DNA of 6,714 nucleotides. It comes from an uncultured Christensenellaceae bacterium. GTDB lineage: Bacteria > Bacillota > Clostridia > Christensenellales > Pumilibacteraceae. Positions 1 to 5,448 of the stretch are shown here, one piece after another. The notes below the pieces were generated by a model, which ran no database searches, was not told the DNA's origin, and worked only from the letters and a program-made list of their open reading frames with translations. Made by a program: the position numbers and the translations under genes. Positions within the stretch are counted from its first letter, which is position 1. Each line of letters begins with the position of its first letter. The stretch covers positions 1 to 6,714 of the forward strand of contig CAJUQF010000108.1 of NCBI GenBank assembly GCA_910588315.1, written 5' to 3'.

Positions 1-321
1 GTCTTCGGGTTGCTCGACGACTTCTTCGAGCTTCGGCAATAACCGTCTCGATTTAATTTCGAGAAGCGTTGCCGCAACAACGATAAAGTCCGCCGCTTGC
101 TCCATATCGAGTTCGTCTATTTGTTCCATAGCGTCGAGATACTGTTCGGTTATGTTGGAAATGAAAATATCCTCGATATTGATCTTTTCGCGCTTGACAA
201 GGTCCAACAGCAAATCGAGCGGTCCGTCGTAATTGGACAGAACCACATGATAGCTTTTCCCGTAGGACTGTTCGTCCTGCTCGGTCTCCATATCTTCGAT
301 TATCTCGTTTTGATCTTGCAT
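1..321 (-). CDS. scpA: Segregation and condensation protein A, N-terminal part (cut by window edge)
   Basis: ScpA is the kleisin subunit that joins SMC and ScpB in the bacterial condensin-like complex that compacts and segregates chromosomes. Reading on the minus strand from the ATG at 321-319 gives 107 residues without a stop, and the frame runs off the left edge. After about 20 acidic and polar residues comes the family hallmark, a LSNYDGPLDLLLDLVKREKI segment (about residues 28-47), followed by NIEDIFISNITEQYLD, an MEQAADFIVVAATLL helix and IKSRRLLPKLEE. These are the N-terminal ScpA motifs that contact the SMC neck. The start follows the upstream protease stop by 9 nt and has only a weak AAGG (327-330), which suggests dependence on translation from the upstream gene. 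The C-terminal winged-helix region, and probably scpB, lie outside the window. Identification is firm. Confidence 0.95.
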   Translation of the reverse strand, partial: MQDQNEIIEDMETEQDEQSYGKSYHVVLSNYDGPLDLLLDLVKREKINIEDIFISNITEQYLDAMEQIDELDMEQAADFIVVAATLLEIKSRRLLPKLEEVVEQPED

Positions 322-330
322 AAAAACCTT

Positions 331-1089
331 TTAATAAACAGGCACAATAAGTTGCCAAAAGCTCACAAAAAGATCGAACACTTTTGTTGTGAAGAAATCA
401 ATATATGTGCCGAGCACATCGACGTATTGAAACCAACCGGGCAAGCTCACACGCGACGTTGCCGCCGAAACTATAAAACTGAGTCCCACCAGTCCGTAAA
501 GTATATAATGACCGTTGGCGCGCATAAACGCGCAATACTTGTTTCCGTAATGAGTGAACGCTTCCACAACTCGAAATCCGTCGAGCGGAAATATGGGTAA
601 TATATTAAAAAATAAAAGCGACAAATTGATGGTGGAAAACAGTACGAAAAACGTTTGCAAATACCCTATAAGTCGCAACGTTCCGTCCGATGAACCGCCA
701 AGAGCGGCGTGATTATATGCAAAAACCATCAAACACGCAAACAATATCCCGAAAAACGCCAAAATAAGATTCATGACGATACCGGCAATAGCTACGGTCA
801 CAAGTCCGCGTCTGTAATGCTTGAAATTATTGGGATTTATCGGCACGGGCTTCGCGTAACCGAATCCGACAAGCATCATCATGATAAAGCCGATCAAATC
901 GAAGTGTCTGAGCGGGTTCAAAGAAAGTCTTCCTGCATATTTGGCGGTGTAATCGCCGTTCCATTTAGCGACCAGCCCGTGTGCGACTTCATGCAAGACA
1001 AGAGCTATAGTAACGGCAAGCAATCCCATAACGAGATATACGACGCCGTCGGCAAACGTTCTGGCATTGCGCAATGCGAAAGTCAGCAT
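331..1089 (-). CDS. Site-2 protease-like M50 family membrane metalloprotease
   Basis: This is a 252-residue polytopic membrane protein of the M50 (S2P) zinc metalloprotease family, which cleaves substrates within or near the membrane. The zinc site is visible: HEVAH at residues 33-37 (H33 and H37 ligands, E34 catalytic) inside the first long hydrophobic segment, and the third ligand D170 in the N-ILPIFPLDG motif (162-171). The family's GYAKPVPINPNNF segment (about 78-89) sits between them. Further hydrophobic stretches lie around 15-32, 64-77, 96-125, 145-165 and 195-212. No PDZ domain is present, so it belongs to the short class often annotated 'site-2 protease family' (YwhC-like), not to RseP/RasP. 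The ATG follows a strong GGAGG (1097-1101, 7-nt spacer) lying inside the end of lysA, and the gene overlaps lysA by 7 nt. The substrate is unknown. Position before scpA is common in Firmicutes and does not by itself show a role in segregation. Confidence 0.93.
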   Translation of the reverse strand: MLTFALRNARTFADGVVYLVMGLLAVTIALVLHEVAHGLVAKWNGDYTAKYAGRLSLNPLRHFDLIGFIMMMLVGFGYAKPVPINPNNFKHYRRGLVTVAIAGIVMNLILAFFGILFACLMVFAYNHAALGGSSDGTLRLIGYLQTFFVLFSTINLSLLFFNILPIFPLDGFRVVEAFTHYGNKYCAFMRANGHYILYGLVGLSFIVSAATSRVSLPGWFQYVDVLGTYIDFFTTKVFDLFVSFWQLIVPVY

Positions 1090-2426
1090 TTAAAGTCCTC
1101 CGAAAAATCGGGAATTACGTCGTTGCGCGCGATGTCCTCATATGTTTGCGGCTTGACCATATAAGCCGATCTGCCGTTCTTAACCGCAATAACGGGAGGA
1201 ACGGCGTTTCTGTTATAATTCGACGCCATAGAATAGTGATATGCTCCGGTGGTCAATACCGCCAAAACGTCGTTCTCTTTAAGTTCCGGTAAAACAATAT
1301 TGTCGATAAGTATATCCCCGCTCTCGCAACATTTGCCTGCTATGGAATAAACTTTATCGCCTTTAATATCCGCTTTATCCGCAATGACTGCGGTGTATTC
1401 CGCGTCGTAAAGCGAAACGCGCGGATTTTCGAACATGCCGCCATCGACCGCTGCGTATGTTTTCAAGTTTTTGATAGTTTTTATCGCCCCGACGGAATAC
1501 AGCGTTATCCCTGCTTCACCGACTATCGATCGACCGGGTTCGACTATAAGGTGCGGCGACTTGATACCGCGTGCGGCAACTGCCTTTTTGAGATATACCG
1601 CCGAATTTTTCATGTATGCTTCAGGCGTTAGCGGCTTGTCTCCGGCGATGTAATGAACGCCGAAACCGCCGCCGAGATCGAGCCGTTCGACTTCGATACC
1701 CGATTTATTCAGTTTAACTATAAAGTCTGTCATCTTGTCGATGGCAATTTCGAATGATTGCGGTTCGAATATTTGCGAACCTATATGGCACGCGATGCCG
1801 ACAAAATGCAATTTGTCATAAGACGATATCGATTTGATTATATCTTCCGCTGTTCCGTCGGCTATGGAAAATCCAAACTTGCTGTCCGGCGCAGTGGTTT
1901 GAATAAACCTGTGCGTATGAGCCTCGACGCCCGGATTGACACGAACAAGCACGTTCGCTTTGCAATTTCCGGCATATTTCTGCAAAAGTCTTAATTCCCG
2001 CTCGGAATCTACCACGAAATTCTTGACCCCGGCAGACAGCGCATATTCGATTTCACGCTCGGTTTTGTTATTGCCGTGAAAATATATCTTTTCGAGATCG
2101 GCGCCGCCCTCGATCGCGGTATAAAGCTCTCCGCCCGAAACGACGTCGGCGCCCAAGCCGATCTTACTCAATATTTTATATATGGCTTTACAGCAAAACG
2201 CTTTCGAGGCGAAACATACCGTAGAATCCGGATACTCTTTTTTAAGCACATTCAAATATGCGGCAGCGGTTTTTTCCGCTCTTTCCACATCGAATACATA
2301 AAGCGGAGTGCCGTACTTTTCGGCTAATCCCGCTGCGTCGCAACCGCCCACGATAAGTCGATGATCTTTGACGGAAAGATCGCCGAAAAGCCCGATCCCG
2401 TCGGATTTAGTCTTCATCTTCGTCAT
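1083..2426 (-). CDS. lysA: Diaminopimelate decarboxylase
   Basis: LysA catalyses the last step of lysine synthesis, PLP-dependent decarboxylation of meso-diaminopimelate, and acts in the cytosol as a dimer. The 447-residue product has the fold type III layout: N-terminal PLP barrel with the Schiff-base lysine K75 (in CFASKAF), HGNNK (117-121), CHIGSQ (213-218), GGGFG (252-256) and the phosphate-binding EPGRS (296-300). The C-terminal domain carries CCESGD (366-371), whose C367 and D371 belong to the CESxD active-site motif contributed across the dimer, and GAYHYSMASNYN (394-405). Length is usual for the family. Two starts are possible, ATG at 2426-2424 or three codons later at 2417-2415. Neither has a clear Shine-Dalgarno, and both lie within the end of yebC (overlap of 20 or 11 nt), so translational coupling is likely. 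No lysine riboswitch precedes it. The downstream protease gene overlaps its stop. Confidence 0.97.
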   Translation of the reverse strand: MTKMKTKSDGIGLFGDLSVKDHRLIVGGCDAAGLAEKYGTPLYVFDVERAEKTAAAYLNVLKKEYPDSTVCFASKAFCCKAIYKILSKIGLGADVVSGGELYTAIEGGADLEKIYFHGNNKTEREIEYALSAGVKNFVVDSERELRLLQKYAGNCKANVLVRVNPGVEAHTHRFIQTTAPDSKFGFSIADGTAEDIIKSISSYDKLHFVGIACHIGSQIFEPQSFEIAIDKMTDFIVKLNKSGIEVERLDLGGGFGVHYIAGDKPLTPEAYMKNSAVYLKKAVAARGIKSPHLIVEPGRSIVGEAGITLYSVGAIKTIKNLKTYAAVDGGMFENPRVSLYDAEYTAVIADKADIKGDKVYSIAGKCCESGDILIDNIVLPELKENDVLAVLTTGAYHYSMASNYNRNAVPPVIAVKNGRSAYMVKPQTYEDIARNDVIPDFSEDFKC

Positions 2427-3150
2427 CGGCTAAATTTGCGTTATGATATACGTTTTGAACGTCGTCGTCATCATCGAACATATCGAGCATTCTGCGGATC
2501 TTGGTTTCGGTATCGGCATCGACGTCTACCGTAGACGCCGGGATACGCTGAACTTCCGACGAAAGGATAGCTCTGCCCGCCTTTTCCAAACCGTCACGCA
2601 CGATCGAAAGAGCATTCGGATCCGTGGAAATATAATACTCCGTTTCCGAGCTGTCGAAATCGTCCGCTCCGAGTTCGAGCGCGAGCATCATTATCTCTTC
2701 GTCATCGTCGCCCGCTTTTTTCTCGATAGTGACGACGCCCTTTGATTCGAACATATACGAAACGCAGTTAGTCGTGCCGAGCGAGCCGCCGCACTTATCG
2801 AATATGTGCCTGACAGCCGCCGCGGTACGGTTCTTGTTATCTGTAAGAGCTTCTACGATAACCGCAACGCCGCCGTTGCCGTAGCCCTCGTACATAATCG
2901 AATCGTAATTGACGTTACCGTCTTCGCCGCTTGCCTTCTTGATCGAACGTTGTATGTTATCGTTAGGCATATTTGCGGCTCTCGCTTTTGCGATACAGTC
3001 GCGTAATCTCGGGTTGTTATTGGGATCGGGTCCGCCAGCTTTTACCGCAACGGCAAGTTCTCTGCCTATCTTGGTAAATACGTTGGCGCGCGCCGCATCA
3101 GTCTTGCCTTTTTGACGTTTAATGGTTGCCCACTTACTGTGTCCCGACAT
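2407..3150 (-). CDS. yebC: YebC/PmpR (TACO1-like) family protein
   Basis: The 247-residue product begins with the family signature MSGHSKWATIKRQKGKTD and ARANVFTKIGREL, then RLRDCIAKARAANMPNDNI, YEGYGNGGVAVIVEALTDN and NRTAAAVRHIF, the three-domain YebC architecture with its acidic pocket. The family was long annotated as a transcriptional regulator. Its mitochondrial relative TACO1 and recent bacterial work point instead to a ribosome-associated role that helps translation of difficult (for example proline-rich) sequences, so the regulator label should be treated with care. The C-terminus ends in an unusually acidic tail (FDDDDD and DDEDED). The ATG has a GGAGA element at 3161-3165 with a 10-nt spacer and lies about 30 nt from the predicted start of transcription. 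It is the first gene of a probable yebC-lysA-M50-scpA operon, and its last codons overlap the start of lysA. Confidence 0.97.
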   Translation of the reverse strand: MSGHSKWATIKRQKGKTDAARANVFTKIGRELAVAVKAGGPDPNNNPRLRDCIAKARAANMPNDNIQRSIKKASGEDGNVNYDSIMYEGYGNGGVAVIVEALTDNKNRTAAAVRHIFDKCGGSLGTTNCVSYMFESKGVVTIEKKAGDDDEEIMMLALELGADDFDSSETEYYISTDPNALSIVRDGLEKAGRAILSSEVQRIPASTVDVDADTETKIRRMLDMFDDDDDVQNVYHNANLADDEDED

Positions 3151-3186
3151 AAAATAAATTTCTCCGATTTATAGTTTTATGATATT

Positions 3187-3215
3187 ATTATACTATCGCA
3201 AGCCGTCTTTGTCAA
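3187..3215 (-). promoter_or_regulatory. Consensus sigma-A promoter for the yebC-lysA-M50-scpA operon
   Basis: On the minus strand a perfect TTGACA (3215-3210) is separated by exactly 17 nt from a perfect TATAAT (3192-3187). Transcription should start near 3180, an A, giving a leader of about 30 nt to the yebC ATG. The -35 and -10 boxes match the housekeeping sigma factor consensus at every position. This is read directly from the sequence; activity is inferred. Confidence 0.92.
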
Positions 3216-3258
3216 ATATTATATCGTCGAATTCGCTTAGCGCAGCATCGAATTTACA

Positions 3259-3272
3259 CCGTTCGCGAACGG
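3259..3272. repeat. 14-bp perfect palindrome in the trmH-yebC gap
   Basis: CCGTTCGCGAACGG reads the same on both strands and begins 7 nt beyond the stop codon of the methyltransferase gene. As RNA it could form a 5-bp stem with a CGCG loop, but no U-run follows on either strand, so it is not a standard intrinsic terminator. Its arms (CCGTTC and GAACGG) match the arms of the hairpin in the infC leader at 5262-5286. A second inverted repeat (CGAATT arms, AATTCG at 3230-3235 and CGAATT at 3249-3254) lies between it and the yebC promoter. Function unknown; a DNA-binding site is possible. Confidence 0.5.
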
Positions 3273-3279
3273 ACATAAC

Positions 3280-4029
3280 TCATTGTTTACCTGCATACCT
3301 GAGTCCGTACATCATCACTGCGGCGGCAACTGCGGCGTTTAAAGATTCGATATTGTTTTGCGGTACTGATAAAAGCCTGTCCGCCTCGTTACGAATACTT
3401 TCGGAAACGCCGTCCGCCTCGTTGCCTATCACAATACAGTACTTTTGCGAGCATTGCGCTTCGAACAAATTATCGCCGGTCATGTCCGCGACTATAAGTT
3501 CGTAACCTGCGTCTTTTATCGCTCGCGGCGCAATGTTAATGCCGACGTTGCTTTTAACGATAGCCGACATAGCGCTTCTCACAACTTTCGGCGAATACAT
3601 ATCGGCGCAATTGTTTAAAACGACGTCGTATTCGCATGCAACGGCAGTACGCAAGATCGTACCGACATTTCCCGGATCGCGTACCCGATCGAGCAGTATA
3701 CAACGTTTTGCCGCAGGAAAAATCGGCGGCGGCATTGTATTGACAGACAATACGCCTTGCGCATTTTCGGTCTCGGTAAGTCGCGAAAACAATACATCGG
3801 TCAAAACCGTCAAATCGAACTTGCCGAAAAATCGTTTGATTTCGTCCTTTGCATATGCCGACTCGCTCAATACCACGTGCTTTACCAGCTCGGGTTTGGC
3901 ATTACACGTATCGAGTACGTTTTTATATCCTTCGATAAAAAATTCTCCGAACTCGTCGCGATATTTTTTTTGTTTGAGTTTTCCGATATGTTTGACCGTC
4001 TTATTATCGGTCGAAGTGATTATTTCCAT
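3280..4029 (-). CDS. TrmH/SpoU family RNA 2'-O-methyltransferase
   Basis: This 249-residue SPOUT-class protein is expected to transfer a methyl group from S-adenosylmethionine to a ribose 2'-OH in rRNA or tRNA. An N-terminal substrate-binding domain (about 1-95, with FGEFFIEGYKNV at 27-38) precedes the knotted catalytic domain. Motif 1 is DRVRDPGNVGTILRTA (114-129), with the expected arginine R127. Motif 2 is IVIGNEADGVSE (199-210), and motif 3 is VPQNNIESLNAAVAAAV (222-238). In motif 3 the usual proline-methionine and glycine positions read Q and N, a mild departure; the ESLN core is intact. The exact target nucleotide cannot be told, so no symbol is given. The ATG sits 8 nt after the T-run of an intrinsic terminator that follows rplT, with only a weak GGA upstream, so expression probably depends on read-through. 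A SpoU-type gene after infC-rpmI-rplT is a recurring arrangement in Clostridia. Confidence 0.93.
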   Translation of the reverse strand: MEIITSTDNKTVKHIGKLKQKKYRDEFGEFFIEGYKNVLDTCNAKPELVKHVVLSESAYAKDEIKRFFGKFDLTVLTDVLFSRLTETENAQGVLSVNTMPPPIFPAAKRCILLDRVRDPGNVGTILRTAVACEYDVVLNNCADMYSPKVVRSAMSAIVKSNVGINIAPRAIKDAGYELIVADMTGDNLFEAQCSQKYCIVIGNEADGVSESIRNEADRLLSVPQNNIESLNAAVAAAVMMYGLRYAGKQ

Positions 4030-4037
4030 AATTCCAC

Positions 4038-4064
4038 AAAAAAGAGCGCATTGATAGCGCTCTT
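4038..4064 (-). terminator. Intrinsic terminator between rplT and the trmH-like gene
   Basis: On the minus strand an 8-bp perfect stem (AAGAGCGC, 4064-4057, with GCGCTCTT, 4049-4042) closes a 7-nt loop and runs into a six-T tract (4043-4038). It begins 5 nt after the rplT stop codon and ends 8 nt before the methyltransferase ATG. It should end most infC-rpmI-rplT transcripts. The other strand lacks a comparable T-tract. Confidence 0.9.
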
Positions 4065-4069
4065 AATGT

Positions 4070-4426
4070 TTATTTACCGATAGCTTTTTTGGCTGTCTCG
4101 GCAAGCGCTTTGAAGGATTCGGCGTCACTGACGGCCATTTCCGCAAGCACTTTGCGGTTAAGATTTATGCCTGATACCTTAAGTCCGTGCATAAGTTTGG
4201 AATAAGACAGTCCGTTTATACGTGCCGCCGCATTGATACGCGTGATCCAAAGCGAACGGAAATCGCGCTTTTTGAGACGTCTGCCTATATAGGCATACAT
4301 CTGTGATTTCATGACCGCTTGACGCGCGATACGGTACGATCTGGATTTCGATCCGAAATAGCCTTTGGAAAGTTTAAAGATCTTTCTGCGCTTTTTGACT
4401 GCGGTTACTGCTCTTTTAATTCTCAT
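4070..4426 (-). CDS. rplT: 50S ribosomal protein L20
   Basis: L20 binds 23S rRNA early in assembly of the large subunit and, in both E. coli and B. subtilis, represses its own operon by binding the messenger. The 118-residue product has the normal length and sequence: a basic extended N-terminus (VKKRRKIFKLSKGYFG) followed by the globular RNA-binding part (RRLKKRDFRSLWITRINAAA, then NGLSYSKLMHGL). The ATG has a full AGGAGG (4432-4437) at a 5-nt spacer and starts 15 nt after the rpmI stop. It is the last gene before a strong intrinsic terminator. In this window its product is the obvious candidate ligand for the structured leader upstream of infC. Confidence 0.98.
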   Translation of the reverse strand: MRIKRAVTAVKKRRKIFKLSKGYFGSKSRSYRIARQAVMKSQMYAYIGRRLKKRDFRSLWITRINAAARINGLSYSKLMHGLKVSGINLNRKVLAEMAVSDAESFKALAETAKKAIGK

Positions 4427-4441
4427 GATTGCCTCCTACCT

Positions 4442-4639
4442 TTACTTCTGCGCCATGTTGCGAATGGTCTTTTCCTGTTTCGCCGATTTAAGGTATGCGC
4501 CTTGACGCAATCTCATTATGCGCTTTCTGGGTTTCTTGTTGAGAATGTGGTTCTTACCTTGCTGTGCGCGTTTAACTCTGCCGTTTGCGGTTACGCGAAA
4601 ACGTTTCTTCGCGCCGCTGTGGCTCTTCATTTTGGGCAT
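4442..4639 (-). CDS. rpmI: 50S ribosomal protein L35
   Basis: This is a 65-residue basic protein with the L35 signature MPKMKSHSGAKKRFRVTANG at the N-terminus and ILNKKPRKRIMRLRQG in the middle. It is a late-assembling component of the large ribosomal subunit. Length is exactly that expected. The ATG follows GGAGGA (4647-4652) by 7 nt, and the gene lies 21 nt after infC and 15 nt before rplT, the standard order of this operon. Confidence 0.98.
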   Translation of the reverse strand: MPKMKSHSGAKKRFRVTANGRVKRAQQGKNHILNKKPRKRIMRLRQGAYLKSAKQEKTIRNMAQK

Positions 4640-4660
4640 AATATGTTCCTCCGAAAATAG

Positions 4661-5179
4661 TTATTTAACAGTTATTGGCATAAGATTCATTACTATACTT
4701 CTGCCGTCGACCGCGGGCTTGCGGTCCATAGTGGCTACGTCCTTCAACGTCTCAAAGAACGAATTCATGATATCGACTCCCATTTGCGGGCGCGCCATTT
4801 GACGTCCGCGCATACGTATGGAAACTTTTACTTTGTCTCCGTCCGTAAGGAATTTTCTTGCTTGCTTGATTTTTGTGTTAAGATCGCCCGTATCGATCGT
4901 TATCGACAAACGAATTTCTTTTAAGTCCGCCTTCTTTTGATTTTTCAGTGCGTCCTTGGCTTTTTTTGCCGTATCGAAACGATATTTACCGTAGTCCATG
5001 ATCTGGCAGACCGGCGGCTGAGCGTTGGGGGTTATCATAACAAGATCGAGTCTGCGCTCGTCCGCGATCGATTTTGCCTGCGCGGCACGCATGATCCCGA
5101 GCATCGCCCCTGTTTCATCCTTGACTCTGACGTCGAGATTATCCGAGATCCCGTCGTTTGTAACAAGCTCTTTAATAAT
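4661..5179 (-). CDS. infC: Translation initiation factor IF-3, probable ATT start
   Basis: IF3 binds the 30S subunit, prevents premature joining of 50S, and checks the start codon and initiator tRNA. From the chosen start the product is 172 residues, normal for the family, with the N-terminal domain (TNDGISDNLDVRVKD, LGIM, LDLVMITPNAQPPVCQIMDYGKY), a lysine-rich linker (about 72-85) and the C-terminal domain (KEIRLSITID, IKQARKFLTDGDKVKVSIRMRGRQMA). The first in-frame ATG, at 5104, would remove the first 25 residues, including conserved N-domain sequence, and has no Shine-Dalgarno. Upstream the frame contains no ATG, GTG, TTG or CTG before a TAA at about 5224-5222. A perfect AGGAGG at 5189-5194 lies 9 nt before ATT at 5179-5177, with a second ATT just after it. 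ATT starts for infC are well known (E. coli, Geobacillus) and allow IF3 to repress its own synthesis. The exact ATT used is inferred. Confidence 0.95.
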   Translation of the reverse strand: MIKELVTNDGISDNLDVRVKDETGAMLGIMRAAQAKSIADERRLDLVMITPNAQPPVCQIMDYGKYRFDTAKKAKDALKNQKKADLKEIRLSITIDTGDLNTKIKQARKFLTDGDKVKVSIRMRGRQMARPQMGVDIMNSFFETLKDVATMDRKPAVDGRSIVMNLMPITVK

Positions 5180-5188
5180 AGTCGGTAT

Positions 5189-5194
5189 CCTCCT
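5189..5194 (-). promoter_or_regulatory. Ribosome binding site that fixes the non-ATG infC start
   Basis: Perfect AGGAGG on the minus strand, 9 nt before ATT at 5179-5177 and 12 nt before the next ATT. An ATA codon directly after it is too close to serve. It lies only 4 nt beyond the T-tract of the leader terminator, so termination and ribosome access are close together. Confidence 0.88.
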
Positions 5195-5198
5195 GAAT

Positions 5199-5232
5199 AA
5201 AAAAGTGTGAGCAAAGCAAACTTAACTCACAC
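5199..5232 (-). terminator. Intrinsic terminator (attenuator) inside the infC leader
   Basis: GTGTGAG (5232-5226) pairs perfectly with CTCACAC (5211-5205). A T-G wobble, one T-T mismatch and three further pairs extend the stem to a TTTG tetraloop. Six T residues follow directly (5204-5199). It lies between the operon promoter and the infC ribosome binding site, so transcription must pass it to express infC, rpmI and rplT. This position is what defines it as an attenuator. Confidence 0.9.
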
Positions 5233-5311
5233 AACAAAATAATTACTATTTTTATTGATTGACCGTTCCGAGTAGACCCGAACGGTGAGACTAAATCTAC
5301 TTTGCTTAGCT

Positions 5312-5340
5312 ATTATACAACACGGCACGGCGGCTGTCAA
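5312..5340 (-). promoter_or_regulatory. Consensus sigma-A promoter for infC-rpmI-rplT
   Basis: Perfect TTGACA (5340-5335), 17-nt spacer, perfect TATAAT (5317-5312) on the minus strand. The start of transcription should fall near 5305. The spacer is GC-rich, and the hexamers and spacing are identical to those of the yebC promoter. It lies back to back with the lipoprotein gene at 5449. Confidence 0.93.
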
Positions 5341-5398
5341 GCATTTTATATCGGTTTTATCGCCTTTGAATAAAATCTTTTTCTCTTACAAAAGATAA

Positions 5399-5438
5399 CC
5401 GTACCGCAACGTTTTCACTCGAAAATCTTACGTTACGG
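5399..5438 (+). other. Possible hairpin in the 5' untranslated region of the lipoprotein gene
   Basis: CCGTA (5399-5403) pairs with TACGG (5434-5438), ACG (5409-5411) with CGT (5431-5433), and TTTTC (5412-5416) with GAAAA (5421-5425) around an ACTC loop, with 5-nt bulges on opposite sides. The 3' arm reaches into the GGGAGGTG ribosome binding site (5437-5444), so folding could reduce translation. The stems are short and this may be chance. No convincing -35/-10 pair for the lipoprotein gene was found in 5341-5436. Confidence 0.3.
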
Positions 5439-5448
5439 GAGGTGTAAT

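Larger units (their letters stand above)
5180..5305 (-). promoter_or_regulatory. Structured infC-operon leader, probable L20-responsive attenuator
   Basis: The roughly 125-nt leader holds a hairpin with 7-bp perfect arms (ACCGTTC 5286-5280, GAACGGT 5268-5262) and an 11-nt loop. Six loop bases (TCTACT, 5276-5271) are complementary to AGTAGA just upstream (5301-5296), so an H-type pseudoknot is possible. The 5' end also carries AGCAAAG (5306-5300), complementary to CTTTGCT (5216-5210) in the terminator, and CTCAC (5289-5285), complementary to GTGAG (5230-5226) in its other arm. These pairings could form an antiterminator that excludes both the terminator and the pseudoknot. In B. subtilis L20 controls this operon by transcription attenuation, and in E. 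coli L20 recognises a pseudoknot. Assignment to the L20 leader class is inferred from location and fold, not from a covariance-model match. Confidence 0.75.

Noticed and set aside
97..600. Plus-strand open frame of 167 codons antisense to scpA and the M50 gene
   Set aside because: It lies opposite two clearly recognised genes, has no ribosome binding site and its translation resembles no protein family; it is a shadow of the coding strands.
3220..3280. Intrinsic terminator after the trmH-like gene
   Set aside because: The palindrome and the inverted repeat there lack a following T-run on the minus strand, so I list them only as repeats.
3533..4054. Plus-strand open frame of 173 codons antisense to the trmH-like gene
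   Set aside because: The minus strand encodes an intact SpoU methyltransferase here; the plus-strand translation has no recognisable motif.
5341..5436. Sigma-A promoter for the lipoprotein gene (TTGAAT at 5366-5371 with TACAAA or GATAAC downstream)
   Set aside because: Spacers of 15 or 22 nt with poor -10 matches are not convincing, especially beside two perfect consensus promoters in the same window.
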